A DNA stretch of 48,717 nucleotides from Planctomycetota bacterium (GCA_013152205.1 JAADGV010000107.1:1-48717), one strand, 5' to 3'; positions 17,011 through 27,229 are shown, counted from the first letter of the stretch. Translations and numbers: made by a program. The notes: generated from the letters alone by a model not told the origin.

Positions 17011-19872
17011 AAGTGTTTTATCCACCTTGCCTAGCTCGTACCACGCAACGAGTGAGAGACTTGGATCGGGACCTGGCAAAGCTGCATTTTTGTCAAAAAC
17101 GGGTTCCTTGGGCGGTGCCGGTATTGGCTCGACTTCTTCAAGTTTTTCGTGTGGAACGGCGGTGCCTGGCTCGATGGTTTCTGACGGTGTGAATTCAACA
17201 GGCAAAGTTTTTTGCAATGCTTCGAGCGATAGGCCCATGTCGGAGGAGTTGTAGGGCAAGCCAGCCAAGTAGACTTGCGGCGGGATATTACTCTCGATTC
17301 GCAAGCCGTCTGGGCCTACCTCCATCACCCCAAGATCAAAATCTAAGTTCAACCGCTGTACTTCGTAGTTGACCCAAACGCTCAAAAAGTCGTTTTGCAC
17401 ATTCAATAAGTCAGACAACGATTGTACCAAGTCGCGAGCGGTCGTGTTGCTGAGTTGCAATGTCTCGCCGGGCCTAGGCGGCTCGTAAAGTCGTAGCTGT
17501 GTGAGATCCACTTGAGAAATCGCCACATGAACAGCAGCCCGTCGTAGTTCGAAGTTCACCTCGTTCAGCCGAAGTTGTCGCAGAATATTTCGCAGCCCCA
17601 GGTAAACCGCATCTCGAAACCGATAGTAACTACGGCGTGCTTGCTGATATTCGATCAGCGATTGTCGATAGATATTGCGCTCGGCAAGTCGGGTCAGAGG
17701 CGCGTCGAACTCCAAGCCTACCCGTAGTCGACCACGAGAATCGCGGAGGCTAAAGGGGTTGTCTGTGGTGTTGCCAATGTCGCCGCTGAAGACGATATCC
17801 AAATTACTTAGCAAGTCGTTCGCATTGAAGTAGATGAGTCTCCAGGCATCGACCAACGCCGCGCGAGCATTCATCCAGTCGCGACGATGGCCACTGGCGA
17901 TTGCCAATGCTTGCTCAGGCGTCAGTTCGATTGGCTCAAACCGAATGCTCTCGAGCCTCACGCCAGCTTGGGTAAGCGAAAGCTCAAGCAATTGGCCAGA
18001 GATGTTGGTTAGCGTACGGATCAATGCGTCGAGGTCTTTTTCGCTCCGCTGGCCGCCAACAGTGGCCAGACGATCAAAATCTGTCCAACTCTTCAGAATC
18101 TGAGTTTCTAGGTTGCTTAGCTCTTGCCTACGTTTTTCTACCCTCGCATCAAAATTTTTGATGCTAAACAGTTCGGGATCGATGTGTGTCTCTTGGACCT
18201 CAGGCCGCTTGCTAAGCCGCTTTAGGTCTTCATGTCGTTGTGGTAACACCGCTTCGAGCTGTCGAAAGTCTTCGTGGACGGCTGCCAACCGTTGTTCGAG
18301 AGAATCTTTGATTTGCAACGATTTTTCAAGCAGCGGTGAGATTCGGTTGGCAAATTCTTCTGCCTCGGCTGCTGGCTGTTTTTGGTCAACCAATTGGTCG
18401 CGGAGATGGCGTAGCTCTTCGAGAGTATCGTTGACTTGTTGCTGTAGTGCTTTGAGCTGCGGATCAAGTAGGTTGAGTCGGTCAAGCGTTGGATCGGAAA
18501 TACGCATTTTTAATTCTGGGGGAAGCCCCAGGTCTCGCTTGAATCCTTCGAGCGTTGCGACATACGAATTTTCTGCCGCAAGTAGCTGGCTCTGAGAGTT
18601 GTAGAGCGCTTGCTGAGCCAAATCGACTTGGAAGCGATCGATGCGTCCTGCTTCGTGAGACGCCTGAAGTTGCTGAACGCTATCGCGGAGTGCCGAGACA
18701 TTGGCGTGTTGATTGCGCAAAACCTGCCGAGTTTGCAGCAAGCCAAGATACCCGTCGGCTCCTGCCGCGCCCGCCCCGCCGGTAATTCCCCCGCCTCCGC
18801 CTTGGCCAAAGAACCCACCACCGCCGCCACCCAACGCCCCAAACCCGCCTCCGCCGACGCCGCTAAAACCTTGCAGACCCGCACCGCCAAAGACACCACC
18901 ACGTCGCGCAGGGCCAGCGCCCGCGTTGCGACCTGTGACAATGTTTAGGTAAAAACCGCGGCGAAACCGCTCCATCTGGCGGACATTGGCAAGCAGCGCT
19001 CGTTCAGAGATCGTCAATCGTTCTAGCACTCGGGTCCGACCACCGGCGCGCAACAGCGGTTGAACGAGAGAAAAATCGAGAATCGTATTACTCGAGTAGT
19101 CGTTCGAGCCAGCAAATTGCCACACTAACGAATTCGCAAACCCCACGACGAGTTCACCCCCCGTGGCGTAGAGCTTGCGAGCTTGGTATCCGACGCCCGG
19201 AGTTGCCGGGTTGACCTCGAACAAACTCGACGCACTCCCGGTACCCGACCGATCTCTTCCGTCCGCCGTGAATAAGATATTTGAACGACCAAAAAACTGG
19301 GTATCGAATCGAAACCGCTCGAACGACACATCGAGTGCCGATAGATACAGGTCTTCAAGTTCCCCCTGATAGTCGGGCGACTCAAGCAGCGCCAGTTGGA
19401 CCGCTCCTGGTATATCAAGAACAACCTCGCCAGACGAGTTGGTGGGAAGCTGCTCGTACCAGCCAGGGTTTTCGACAAAAGGTGTGCGCGTCAAACGCTT
19501 CCAGTCTTTCGAGCCTTTCTTACGATCGACACGGTCCATTAGCTGATGAGATGTCGGATCGTCTGGGGGCATTGGTTCACAATCCGGGTTGTTCGGGTCA
19601 TACATTCGCGACCGCGGGTCGATGTTGATGCGGAATTGCCCGGGCCCTGAACCGACGGTTGCTGCTTTTTGATCGACCAAGCAATTCGCTTCTTGATCTG
19701 CTTGTAGGCGGTAGAACGTCTGATCGCGTTTACAGCCGATCGTAAGAGTGCAGACGAGCAGTAGGAGGCAGATAGCAACTTTTCGCAGTGCTGATAACCC
19801 AACCTGAAAACGCTGGCGTGATTTTGCCCGCGAATCACGCGAAAAAGCGCGAAAGAATTCAATTGTTATCAA
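16927..19872 (-). CDS. TolC-family outer-membrane lipoprotein with glycine-rich insert
   Basis: A very large TolC-type efflux protein (about 980 residues against about 450 for classical TolC). A lipoprotein signal is clear (LRKVAICLLLLVCTLTIGC, lipobox LTIGC). Repeated long helices with TolC-like motifs follow, such as QASHEAGRIDRFQVDLAQQA and AENSYVATLEGFKRDLGLP in the first half and LRRAAVHVAISQVDLTQLRL later. A Gly-rich insert (about residues 313-372) and a coiled-coil spacer interrupt the pattern. No ATG lies just before the signal. The TTG at 19872 used here is the nearest upstream standard start; a CTG at 19788 would start exactly at the signal peptide. The last roughly 27 residues are repeat-encoded. 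It is the channel of the efflux operon. Confidence 0.82.
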   Translation of the reverse strand: MITIEFFRAFSRDSRAKSRQRFQVGLSALRKVAICLLLLVCTLTIGCKRDQTFYRLQADQEANCLVDQKAATVGSGPGQFRINIDPRSRMYDPNNPDCEPMPPDDPTSHQLMDRVDRKKGSKDWKRLTRTPFVENPGWYEQLPTNSSGEVVLDIPGAVQLALLESPDYQGELEDLYLSALDVSFERFRFDTQFFGRSNILFTADGRDRSGTGSASSLFEVNPATPGVGYQARKLYATGGELVVGFANSLVWQFAGSNDYSSNTILDFSLVQPLLRAGGRTRVLERLTISERALLANVRQMERFRRGFYLNIVTGRNAGAGPARRGGVFGGAGLQGFSGVGGGGFGALGGGGGGFFGQGGGGGITGGAGAAGADGYLGLLQTRQVLRNQHANVSALRDSVQQLQASHEAGRIDRFQVDLAQQALYNSQSQLLAAENSYVATLEGFKRDLGLPPELKMRISDPTLDRLNLLDPQLKALQQQVNDTLEELRHLRDQLVDQKQPAAEAEEFANRISPLLEKSLQIKDSLEQRLAAVHEDFRQLEAVLPQRHEDLKRLSKRPEVQETHIDPELFSIKNFDARVEKRRQELSNLETQILKSWTDFDRLATVGGQRSEKDLDALIRTLTNISGQLLELSLTQAGVRLESIRFEPIELTPEQALAIASGHRRDWMNARAALVDAWRLIYFNANDLLSNLDIVFSGDIGNTTDNPFSLRDSRGRLRVGLEFDAPLTRLAERNIYRQSLIEYQQARRSYYRFRDAVYLGLRNILRQLRLNEVNFELRRAAVHVAISQVDLTQLRLYEPPRPGETLQLSNTTARDLVQSLSDLLNVQNDFLSVWVNYEVQRLNLDFDLGVMEVGPDGLRIESNIPPQVYLAGLPYNSSDMGLSLEALQKTLPVEFTPSETIEPGTAVPHEKLEEVEPIPAPPKEPVFDKNAALPGPDPSLSLVAWYELGKVDKTLVVRYEGFSGCQGSTAGQARQWHPPIQG

Positions 19873-20140
19873 CTTAAAGTGAAAAGAAAATAACCACAGG
19901 GCCACGGAGAACACTGAGAAAACAGTCACAAAAATCCAATTTGTAATAAGGTACAAGTCGGCGTTCTTTCGGGTCAAAAATACTCGGTGTCCTCCGTGGC
20001 TCCATGGTGAAATTTCCTTCTTGTTTTCAATTTGAGTTACCAATGAATTTACATGCGAAAACCAGCACCGGATGAAGGTCAAATATCCGAATTTTCGAAC
20101 ATTTTCGCGTCTATTCGCGTGATTCGCGGGCCCCCTTCTT
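19869..20140. repeat. Compound palindromic repeat between marR-like and tolC-like genes
   Basis: Imperfect 25-base arms of the CCACGGAGAACACTGAG type lie at 19894-19918 and 19983-20007. They are flanked by AACTTAAAGTGAAAAG (from 19871) and its inverted counterpart near 20020-20040. A further unit, TTCGCGTGATTCGCGGG, occurs at about 20113-20130 and again, reading the other way, inside the tolC-like 5-prime end at about 19825-19850. It separates the first and second genes of the export operon. Confidence 0.75.
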
Positions 20141-20168
20141 TTCTTTTGGAGTAATACGGAGTGAATGT

Positions 20169-20657
20169 TCACGCGGCATCCTCCTTGCAAGCAGAGTGCG
20201 GTATCTGCCCTGCGCTAGGTTGGGATGCCAACTTGGTAACGATGGTTTCTAAAAGGGTTTGTCCACTGGAGGTGAGTTGCCAGACGTTTTGACGACGATC
20301 TGTAGCGGAGGCTTGCCCTACGATGAGGCCTTCTTTCCGAAGACGTTCGACCACGGCGCTAATTTGTGCCGGCGATAGACCGAGCCGTTCGCACATTGCT
20401 TTTTGGTTGAGCAACTGAGGCGGTCGGCTTGCGGATTGTTGATCGCAAATCGTGCGTAGCAGCCAAAGCAATCGGAATTCTGCTTCTGTCAGGCCAAACG
20501 ACTTCGCATGCACGGCAAGCTGGTTAGCAACAATTCGGCCTGTTGCTATCATTTGACAAGCAGCATCGATCCACTCGGCAGCCGAGACGCTCGAGCTGCT
20601 AGCAAAATCAAGACCTGCGTTCAACGGCACAGTCTGAGGTGTGCAAGGTTCTTGCAT
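20169..20657 (-). CDS. MarR family transcriptional regulator
   Basis: A 162-residue winged-helix protein. The dimer helix lies at the N-terminus. The domain core includes KSFGLTEAEFRLLWLLR, the recognition region LLNQKAMCERLGLSPAQISAVVERLRKEGLI, and the wing ATDRRQNVWQLTSSG, with the D-R-R motif characteristic of MarR wings. MarR proteins are usually ligand-released repressors of efflux or catabolic genes. Its position as first gene of the export operon and a palindrome 66-88 bases upstream suggest autoregulation plus control of the transporter. The ligand is unknown. Confidence 0.9.
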   Translation of the reverse strand: MQEPCTPQTVPLNAGLDFASSSSVSAAEWIDAACQMIATGRIVANQLAVHAKSFGLTEAEFRLLWLLRTICDQQSASRPPQLLNQKAMCERLGLSPAQISAVVERLRKEGLIVGQASATDRRQNVWQLTSSGQTLLETIVTKLASQPSAGQIPHSACKEDAA

Positions 20658-20722
20658 AGGTGATTGGCACGAGAGCTAGCGCGGCAGCAAAGCTTGGCCG
20701 GCGGCGCGCATAGAGAAGAGAA

Positions 20723-20745
20723 AAGTATTTCGATACCAAATACTT
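20723..20745. promoter_or_regulatory. Candidate MarR operator
   Basis: AAGTATTT (20723-20730) and AAATACTT (20738-20745) form a perfect 8-bp inverted repeat with a 7-base spacer, 66-88 bases upstream of the marR-like start. Size, symmetry and AT-richness fit MarR-family operators, and it stands in otherwise GC-rich surroundings. Assignment to this regulator is inference from position. Confidence 0.5.
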
Positions 20746-20780
20746 CGGCGCCGAACCGTTCAGACTTGAAGCAATAACGC

Positions 20781-20802
20781 CCTAGGAATTGCAATCCCTA
20801 GG
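20781..20802 (-). terminator. Palindrome over the DAHP synthase stop, possible weak terminator
   Basis: CCTAGG occurs at 20781-20786 and 20797-20802, and the bases between (AATTGCAATC) continue the symmetry with one wobble. It can fold into a hairpin that includes the TAG stop of the leftward aro gene. No T-run follows, so termination is uncertain. Confidence 0.3.
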
Positions 20803-21871
20803 CTTTTGCTACTGTAGCAGCTAGTGCCGCGTAAGCACTTTGCAGTAGTTCGGCTGTTTCGTCGATGTCGATGCAGCCGTCGGTGATGGAGATGCCGTAT
20901 TTAAGATCCTCAGGATTCGAGCCTAAGGCTTGCTTGCCCGCTTTGAGGTTGCTTTCGAGCATGAGGCCAACAATGGTGTCGTTGCCGGCTGCCCGTTGCG
21001 AAATAACATCGTTCCACGCGATGGGTTGATTGGCGTAGTCTTTGTTGGAATTTGCGTGACTGCAATCCACTACGAAACGCGGAGGCAAGTTGGCTTCGTG
21101 CAAAAGTTTGCTAGCGGTAGCAAGGCTGTCGGCATCGTAGTTTGAGCCCTGTCGACCGCCACGCAGAATAAGATGCCCCATGTCGTTGCCTCGGGTGTTC
21201 ATCATGCACGTCTTGCCCTCGTTGTCGATGCCTAAGAACGTGTGGCCAGCGCTGGCAGCTTGCATGGCGTTGATGGCAACTTCGAGGCTACCTTCGGTGC
21301 TATTCTTGAAGCCAACCGGCATCGACAAACCACTGGCCATTTGGCGATGCGTGGGCGATTCGGTGGTGCGTGCCCCGATGGACGCCAAGGTGATGAGGTC
21401 GGCGATATATTGCGGGGTGATCGGCTCCAGCATCTCGGTGGCAACGGGAAGTCCGGCTTCGTTGACGGCTAACAAGATTTCGCGAGCCATCCTAAGCCCG
21501 GTTAGCATATCAAAGGTGCCGTTGAGGTGAGGGTCGTTGATCAACCCTTTCCAGCCAACCGTTGTGCGAGGTTTCTCGAAGTAAACTCGCATAACAACAA
21601 CAATCCGATCGCGCACTTCGTCGGCGATTGGGGCAAGACGTTGGGCGTACTCAATCGCGCTTTGAGGATTGTGGATCGAGCACGGCCCGACGATGGCGAT
21701 TACTCGGCGATCTTTGCCGCTCAAGATATCTTTCGCCGTCTCGCGAGATTCGTAGACCGAGCGGGCCAAGGCGTCGGTCAACGGCAACTCACGCTTCAGG
21801 TCGGCGGGGGAGGTCAGGGGAGTGGTGCCCAGGATATTGACGTCCTGGATCGGCAGGGGTTGTTCTGACAT
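20798..21871 (-). CDS. aroG: 3-deoxy-7-phosphoheptulonate synthase (class I)
   Basis: A 357-residue type I DAHP synthase of normal length. It condenses phosphoenolpyruvate and erythrose 4-phosphate, the first step of the shikimate pathway. Diagnostic motifs are IVGPCSIHNPQSA, MRVYFEKPRTTVGWKG, ATEMLEPITPQY, IGARTTESPTHR, VVDCSHANSNKD and SITDGCIDIDET, carrying the PEP- and metal-binding Cys, Lys, His, Glu and Asp residues. The AroF/G/H isoenzyme type (Phe, Tyr or Trp feedback) cannot be decided here, so the symbol is generic. It is followed by the pentose phosphate cluster that supplies erythrose 4-phosphate, although 448 bases of repeats separate them. Confidence 0.95.
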   Translation of the reverse strand: MSEQPLPIQDVNILGTTPLTSPADLKRELPLTDALARSVYESRETAKDILSGKDRRVIAIVGPCSIHNPQSAIEYAQRLAPIADEVRDRIVVVMRVYFEKPRTTVGWKGLINDPHLNGTFDMLTGLRMAREILLAVNEAGLPVATEMLEPITPQYIADLITLASIGARTTESPTHRQMASGLSMPVGFKNSTEGSLEVAINAMQAASAGHTFLGIDNEGKTCMMNTRGNDMGHLILRGGRQGSNYDADSLATASKLLHEANLPPRFVVDCSHANSNKDYANQPIAWNDVISQRAAGNDTIVGLMLESNLKAGKQALGSNPEDLKYGISITDGCIDIDETAELLQSAYAALAATVAKA

Positions 21872-21910
21872 AAAACTTAGCTATCTAAGGAATATTCGAA
21901 AAAATGTGAC

Positions 21911-22104
21911 ACTTCAGCCGAGTGAAGCAGAATAGAACACAGATGAACGCTGATTTAGCAGATTGTCGCAGATAACAAGACGATTTTGGGAAACCGTCTG
22001 TTTCGATCTTTAGCCCCTATGACTTCAATAATCTTCTTTTTGTATCCGTGAAAATCCGTCTGATCTGTGTTCATCCGCGTTCTATTACTTCAGGTGGCTG
22101 AAGT
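21911..22104. repeat. Inverted-repeat element (ACTTCAGCC ends)
   Basis: Imperfect terminal inverted repeats beginning ACTTCAGCC and ending ATAGAAC (21911-21938 and about 22078-22104) enclose sequence containing GAACACAGATGAACGC on one side and CTGTGTTCATCCGCGTTC on the other. It has no coding capacity and lies in the 448-base gap between the DAHP synthase and zwf genes. Confidence 0.65.
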
Positions 22105-22146
22105 ATTACGAAAAAGTTAGTATCGCTCTAGGAGTTGGGGCAAAGC

Positions 22147-22254
22147 ATTTGTCATTAGTTAATTGTCATTTGTCATTGGCCATTTGTTTCCCTCACATCT
22201 TCCTTTTCCCATCTCCAATAACAAATGAAAATTGAAAAATAACTAATGACAAAT
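22147..22254. repeat. AT-rich inverted-repeat element (ATTTGTCATTAGTTA ends)
   Basis: ATTTGTCATTAGTTA (22147-22161) and its perfect complement (22240-22254) enclose about 78 bases with internal copies of TGTCATT. The base composition is far more AT-rich than the neighbouring genes. No coding capacity. It sits downstream of zwf. Confidence 0.7.
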
Positions 22255-22319
22255 CCCGTCCTTGCTCTCGCTCCTAAGCCATCTAAAAAGGACGTAAAAT
22301 CGACTCGTAAGTAACCAGC

Positions 22320-23774
22320 TTAGCCTAGCACGGGGCAAGTATCAAACCACTCGCGCCCCTGGGCCAGCATCCATTCGCGGCATTCGTCGGGGCCCCACAG
22401 ACCCGGATCGTACATCATGAGGGTTGGCCGGTCATTGGATTTCCATGATTGCAAGATCGGGTCGCAGATTTGCCAAGCTGCTTCGACCTCGTCGGCGCGA
22501 GCAAAGAGGCTGGCATCCCCTTCCAGGGCATCCAACAGCAGCCGTTCGTAGGCCTCGGGCATCTGGCCGCGAAACTCTTTTTGGTAGCTGAAATCGAGGT
22601 CGGTCTGCCGCATCTTCATGCCTGCATCGGGTACTTTGGTCTGAAAATGTAGTTGGATGCCCTCAGCAGGCTGCACCTGGATAACGAGCCGGTTGGCTTC
22701 GCCCAGGCCGCGGGGGCTGCCGGCAAACAATTTGTGGGGTGGGGCGTGAAATTGAATCACGATCTGCGTTGTTCGGCACGACATTGCTTTGCCGCTACGC
22801 AAGTAAAAGGGGACGCCTTGCCACCGCCAATTGTCGATCGACAGCTTGGCGGCCGCAAAAGTGGCAGTTCGGCTAGTCGGCTCGACGCCCTCGGCGGCGG
22901 TGTAACCGCGGTATTGCCCGCGAAACGTATCTTTTCGAACTTGCTCGCCTTCGAGCGGATGAATCGCCTGGAGAACTTTGACCTTTTCGTTACGAATTGC
23001 ATCGGCCTCGAACCGAACCGGCGCTTCCATCGCCGTCACCATCAGCAATTGGAGGAGATGGTTCTGGAACATGTCGCGGAGTACGCCAGCCGTGTCGTAG
23101 TAGCCTGCCCGGCTGCCGACGTCGACTTCCTCGGCCACGGTGATCTGCACATGATCGATGTAATTGCGGTTCCAAATGGGTTCGAAGATGGTGTTGGCAA
23201 ATCGTAGGACCAACAGGTTTTGGACCGTCTCTTTTCCCAGGTAATGGTCAATGCGGTAAACTTGTTGTTCGCTGAAAACTTTGTGGATCGATTGGTTGAG
23301 CGCATTGGCGCTTTCGAGATCGACGCCAAATGGTTTTTCAATAATGACGCGTCGCGGGCCGTGTGTTTCGTCGGCCAAGCCCGACTCGCCGAGGCGAGCA
23401 ATCGCTGGCTCATAGAATCGCGGTGCCGTCGCCAAATAGTAGAGATGCTGCCCTGGCTCACCCGCTTCGAGGGTTTCTAGGAATTGTCGTAGGGCGACAA
23501 AGTCTTCGGTCTTGCCGATATCTCCGGCTTGGTAGTAAATCTGCTCAGCAAAGCTTTCCCACTGTTTGGCGTCGAAGCTTTCGCCGGCGAATTTTGCCGT
23601 GGTCTCACGAAGCTTTTTTCGCCACTCGTCGTGAGTAAATTTGCTACGCGAGAAGCCAACCACTCGAATCGGTTTTTCGAGTCGACCTTTGCGAAACAAT
23701 TGATAGAGCGCTGGCACCAACTTGCGACTGGTTAAATCGCCCGAAGCGCCAAAGATTACGAGGGTGTCGGCCAT
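22320..23774 (-). CDS. zwf: Glucose-6-phosphate 1-dehydrogenase
   Basis: A 484-residue enzyme of standard length. It oxidises glucose 6-phosphate to 6-phosphogluconolactone with NADP, the entry to the oxidative pentose phosphate pathway. The N-terminal Rossmann motif is IFGASGDLTSRKLVPALYQL. The catalytic signature is YRIDHYLGKETVQNLLVLRF, with IIEKPFG before it. Later segments SGKAMSCRTTQIVIQF and YERLLLDALEGDASLFARAD are family hallmarks. It is the last gene of the leftward carbon cluster, 32 bases after the SDR gene. Confidence 0.96.
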   Translation of the reverse strand: MADTLVIFGASGDLTSRKLVPALYQLFRKGRLEKPIRVVGFSRSKFTHDEWRKKLRETTAKFAGESFDAKQWESFAEQIYYQAGDIGKTEDFVALRQFLETLEAGEPGQHLYYLATAPRFYEPAIARLGESGLADETHGPRRVIIEKPFGVDLESANALNQSIHKVFSEQQVYRIDHYLGKETVQNLLVLRFANTIFEPIWNRNYIDHVQITVAEEVDVGSRAGYYDTAGVLRDMFQNHLLQLLMVTAMEAPVRFEADAIRNEKVKVLQAIHPLEGEQVRKDTFRGQYRGYTAAEGVEPTSRTATFAAAKLSIDNWRWQGVPFYLRSGKAMSCRTTQIVIQFHAPPHKLFAGSPRGLGEANRLVIQVQPAEGIQLHFQTKVPDAGMKMRQTDLDFSYQKEFRGQMPEAYERLLLDALEGDASLFARADEVEAAWQICDPILQSWKSNDRPTLMMYDPGLWGPDECREWMLAQGREWFDTCPVLG

Positions 23775-23806
23775 GACGCCTCAACGTGTTTGAAGGGTAG
23801 GGGGGG

Positions 23807-24589
23807 TTAGATCGTCATACAAGTAAATCCACCGTCCACATAGACGGCACTGCCAGTTATGAAACTCCCCGCCGACGAAGAAAGCAAGAGCAATGTTGCC
23901 CCGACCAACTCTTCGGGCGAGCCAAATCGGTCCATCGGCGTATGACGCATGATATCAGTCACGCGATCGGGGCTGAGAATCTTGCGGTTCTGTTCAGCAG
24001 GGAAGAACCCTGGGCAGAGGCAATTGACTCGCACCTTCTGCGGGGCAAACTCGCGGGCCAAATTTTTCGTTAGGTTCAGCACCGCAGCTTTTGATGCTGC
24101 ATAGGTATAGACTCGCGACAACGGCAGGAAGCTGGTGACGCTCCCGATATTCAAAATGGCCCCGCCGCCTTTTTCGCACATGTGCGGAATGAAAATCTGG
24201 CTGGCTAAGTGTGTGCTGCCCAGATTGGTGTTGAGGATATTGCTGAATTCGTCGTCCGAGATTTCTAAATAGGGCGTAGCCGAGTTGGCGCCCGATCCGT
24301 TAATCAAGGCGTGAACTTGGCCATGCTCGGCGACCACCGTATCGAGGAGCTGCTGAACCGATTCGCGAGAGGTCGCGTCGACAGCAACAAACGATGCCTT
24401 TCCGCCGAGCTTTTCGATGGCTTCGACACGCTGCTGGCCACGCTCTTCGTTGCGCCCAGCCACCACCACATGGGCGCCAGCTTGCGCAAGGCCTTCGCAC
24501 AAAGCGCCGCCTAATACGCCGGTGCCCCCAACGACGACGACCACTTGGTTGTCGAACGCGAACAGTTGCTTTAGGTAGTCAGTAGACAT
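23807..24589 (-). CDS. SDR family oxidoreductase (gluconate 5-dehydrogenase-like)
   Basis: A 260-residue classical short-chain dehydrogenase. The nucleotide-binding turn is VVGGTGVLGGAL, INGSGAN replaces the usual NNAG, the catalytic Ser is in NIGSVTSF, and YAASKAA supplies Tyr and Lys. The C-terminal SAVYVDGGFTCMTI is typical. It resembles SDR sugar-acid dehydrogenases (gluconate 5-dehydrogenase, D-mannonate oxidoreductase), but specificity cannot be fixed from sequence. Lying between gnd and zwf it probably handles a sugar acid or polyol feeding 6-phosphogluconate; that is inference. Confidence 0.88.
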   Translation of the reverse strand: MSTDYLKQLFAFDNQVVVVVGGTGVLGGALCEGLAQAGAHVVVAGRNEERGQQRVEAIEKLGGKASFVAVDATSRESVQQLLDTVVAEHGQVHALINGSGANSATPYLEISDDEFSNILNTNLGSTHLASQIFIPHMCEKGGGAILNIGSVTSFLPLSRVYTYAASKAAVLNLTKNLAREFAPQKVRVNCLCPGFFPAEQNRKILSPDRVTDIMRHTPMDRFGSPEELVGATLLLLSSSAGSFITGSAVYVDGGFTCMTI

Positions 24590-24626
24590 GGATGCCTTTT
24601 TTAATTGAGGGGGGCCAGATTGTTAA

Positions 24627-24802
24627 GTTACTCAAAGCGAAAAGAGATTAACCACAGAGCCACGGAGGACACTGAGAAAATAACCACAAAGTTTGACTTA
24701 CTCAAAGTGAAATACTGGCAGGATACTAGCCCGCGAAGCAGACGTACTCCGTGCTCTCTGCGACTCCGTGGTAAAATTCCTTTTTTACTTTTTGTTTCGC
24801 CA
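24627..24802. repeat. Compound palindromic repeat after gnd
   Basis: ACCACAGAGCCACGGAGGAC begins a left arm (24651-24676) that is imperfectly inverted at 24747-24772. GTTACTCAAAGCGAAAAG (about 24626) and CTTACTCAAAGTGAAA (about 24697) are direct copies of one boundary motif. It separates the gnd stop from the SDR start within the otherwise tight carbon cluster. Confidence 0.75.
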
Positions 24803-24804
24803 AG

Positions 24805-26247
<1,443 letters not shown>

Positions 26248-26314
26248 AATCTTAATTGCTTTCGGTTTAGGTTCTTTAGCCGCAAAATTTACCGGCGGTT
26301 TCATTTCGGAGTGA

Positions 26315-27184
26315 TTATTTTTCGTCGACGGGCCAAGCTGGCGTAGCTGGCAGATATTTACTGAATTCGTCGAACAAGGATTGCTCGTATTCGCCGGCAA
26401 AGGTGCCCTCGAAAAATCGATCGATTCCTTCTTCGTAGAGCCGCTTCCAACTGGCTTCTTCGTTACCCGGGTTGATGGGATAGAACAGACAGTTGTTGGC
26501 AACCGCGGCACTATGGTCGCCAGGCGCATCGCCGATCATCAGCGACTTCCCTTCGTCGTACTGCCCAGCCACTTCGAGGGTTTCTTTCTTGCTGCCGGCC
26601 TCTTGGCCGCAGATGGCACGCACGTATGTCGCTATCCCGTGCTCTTCCCACTCGGCTTCTAACGCAACATTCGGGGTCGCTGAAACGACCAGCATGTCGG
26701 CAGCTTCAGCAAAGCGCTCCAGGCACTTCTTGCTATACGGAAACGGAGGTATGCCGCGTACCATGCCAGCGATGGCGTCGTTGACCGTGCGCGACCACTT
26801 CAGCGCTTCTTGGAGGTCGGGGTCGCCGGTTGCCTCGGCTGCTTTTTCTAAAGCCGGGTTGCCCAACTTGGTTTCTTGTGCAATCCAGTTGATCACCCCT
26901 TCCGGATGGGGAATCTTCACGCCCCGTGCCTTCACAACCGGGCGTCGACGCAGCCAGTCGAGTTGCTCGATCAACGCCTTGAAGCGATTGCAACCGCGGC
27001 TCGTTGAGTACAGATTCACAAACTCCGCTGCTTCGCGCGCGAACCGGCTCACGCCTTGCAGGTCGTAAGAGTTGATAAAGGCTGGAATAAAGCACTCTTT
27101 ATGCTTCACTTCCATCGTGTCGAAGACGCAGCCATCCGAGTCAATGCCGACAAAGAATTTGTGTTTTGGTGAATAGTTTTCCAT
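26315..27184 (-). CDS. HAD superfamily phosphatase-like protein
   Basis: A 289-residue HAD hydrolase. Motif I is GIDSDGCVFDTM with nucleophile Asp15 and acid/base Asp17; motif II is VVSATP; the motif III Lys lies in GSKKETLEVA; motif IV is MIGDAPGD. A cap of about 120 residues follows motif I, as in C1-cap phosphatases. The substrate is unknown. Its place in a tight cluster with phosphofructokinase, gnd and zwf suggests a sugar phosphate, but no cap residue identifies it. Confidence 0.82.
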   Translation of the reverse strand: MENYSPKHKFFVGIDSDGCVFDTMEVKHKECFIPAFINSYDLQGVSRFAREAAEFVNLYSTSRGCNRFKALIEQLDWLRRRPVVKARGVKIPHPEGVINWIAQETKLGNPALEKAAEATGDPDLQEALKWSRTVNDAIAGMVRGIPPFPYSKKCLERFAEAADMLVVSATPNVALEAEWEEHGIATYVRAICGQEAGSKKETLEVAGQYDEGKSLMIGDAPGDHSAAVANNCLFYPINPGNEEASWKRLYEEGIDRFFEGTFAGEYEQSLFDEFSKYLPATPAWPVDEK

Positions 27185-27229
27185 GGAATGCTAACAATGA
27201 ACAAAGAGGTGTAAAAAAATCTAAACCCG

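Noticed and set aside
19873..20190. N-terminal extension of the TolC-like frame back to 20190
   Set aside because: It translates dispersed repeats and overlaps the marR stop, and it would bury the lipoprotein signal 140 residues inside.
20668..20685. TGGCAC motif upstream of marR considered as a sigma-54 -24 box
   Set aside because: No TTGC-type -12 element occurs at the required spacing.
26248..26529. 94-codon N-terminal extension of gnd
   Set aside because: Family proteins begin at MSDLCDIGL; the extension overlaps the upstream gene's 3-prime end in another frame and lacks domain features.
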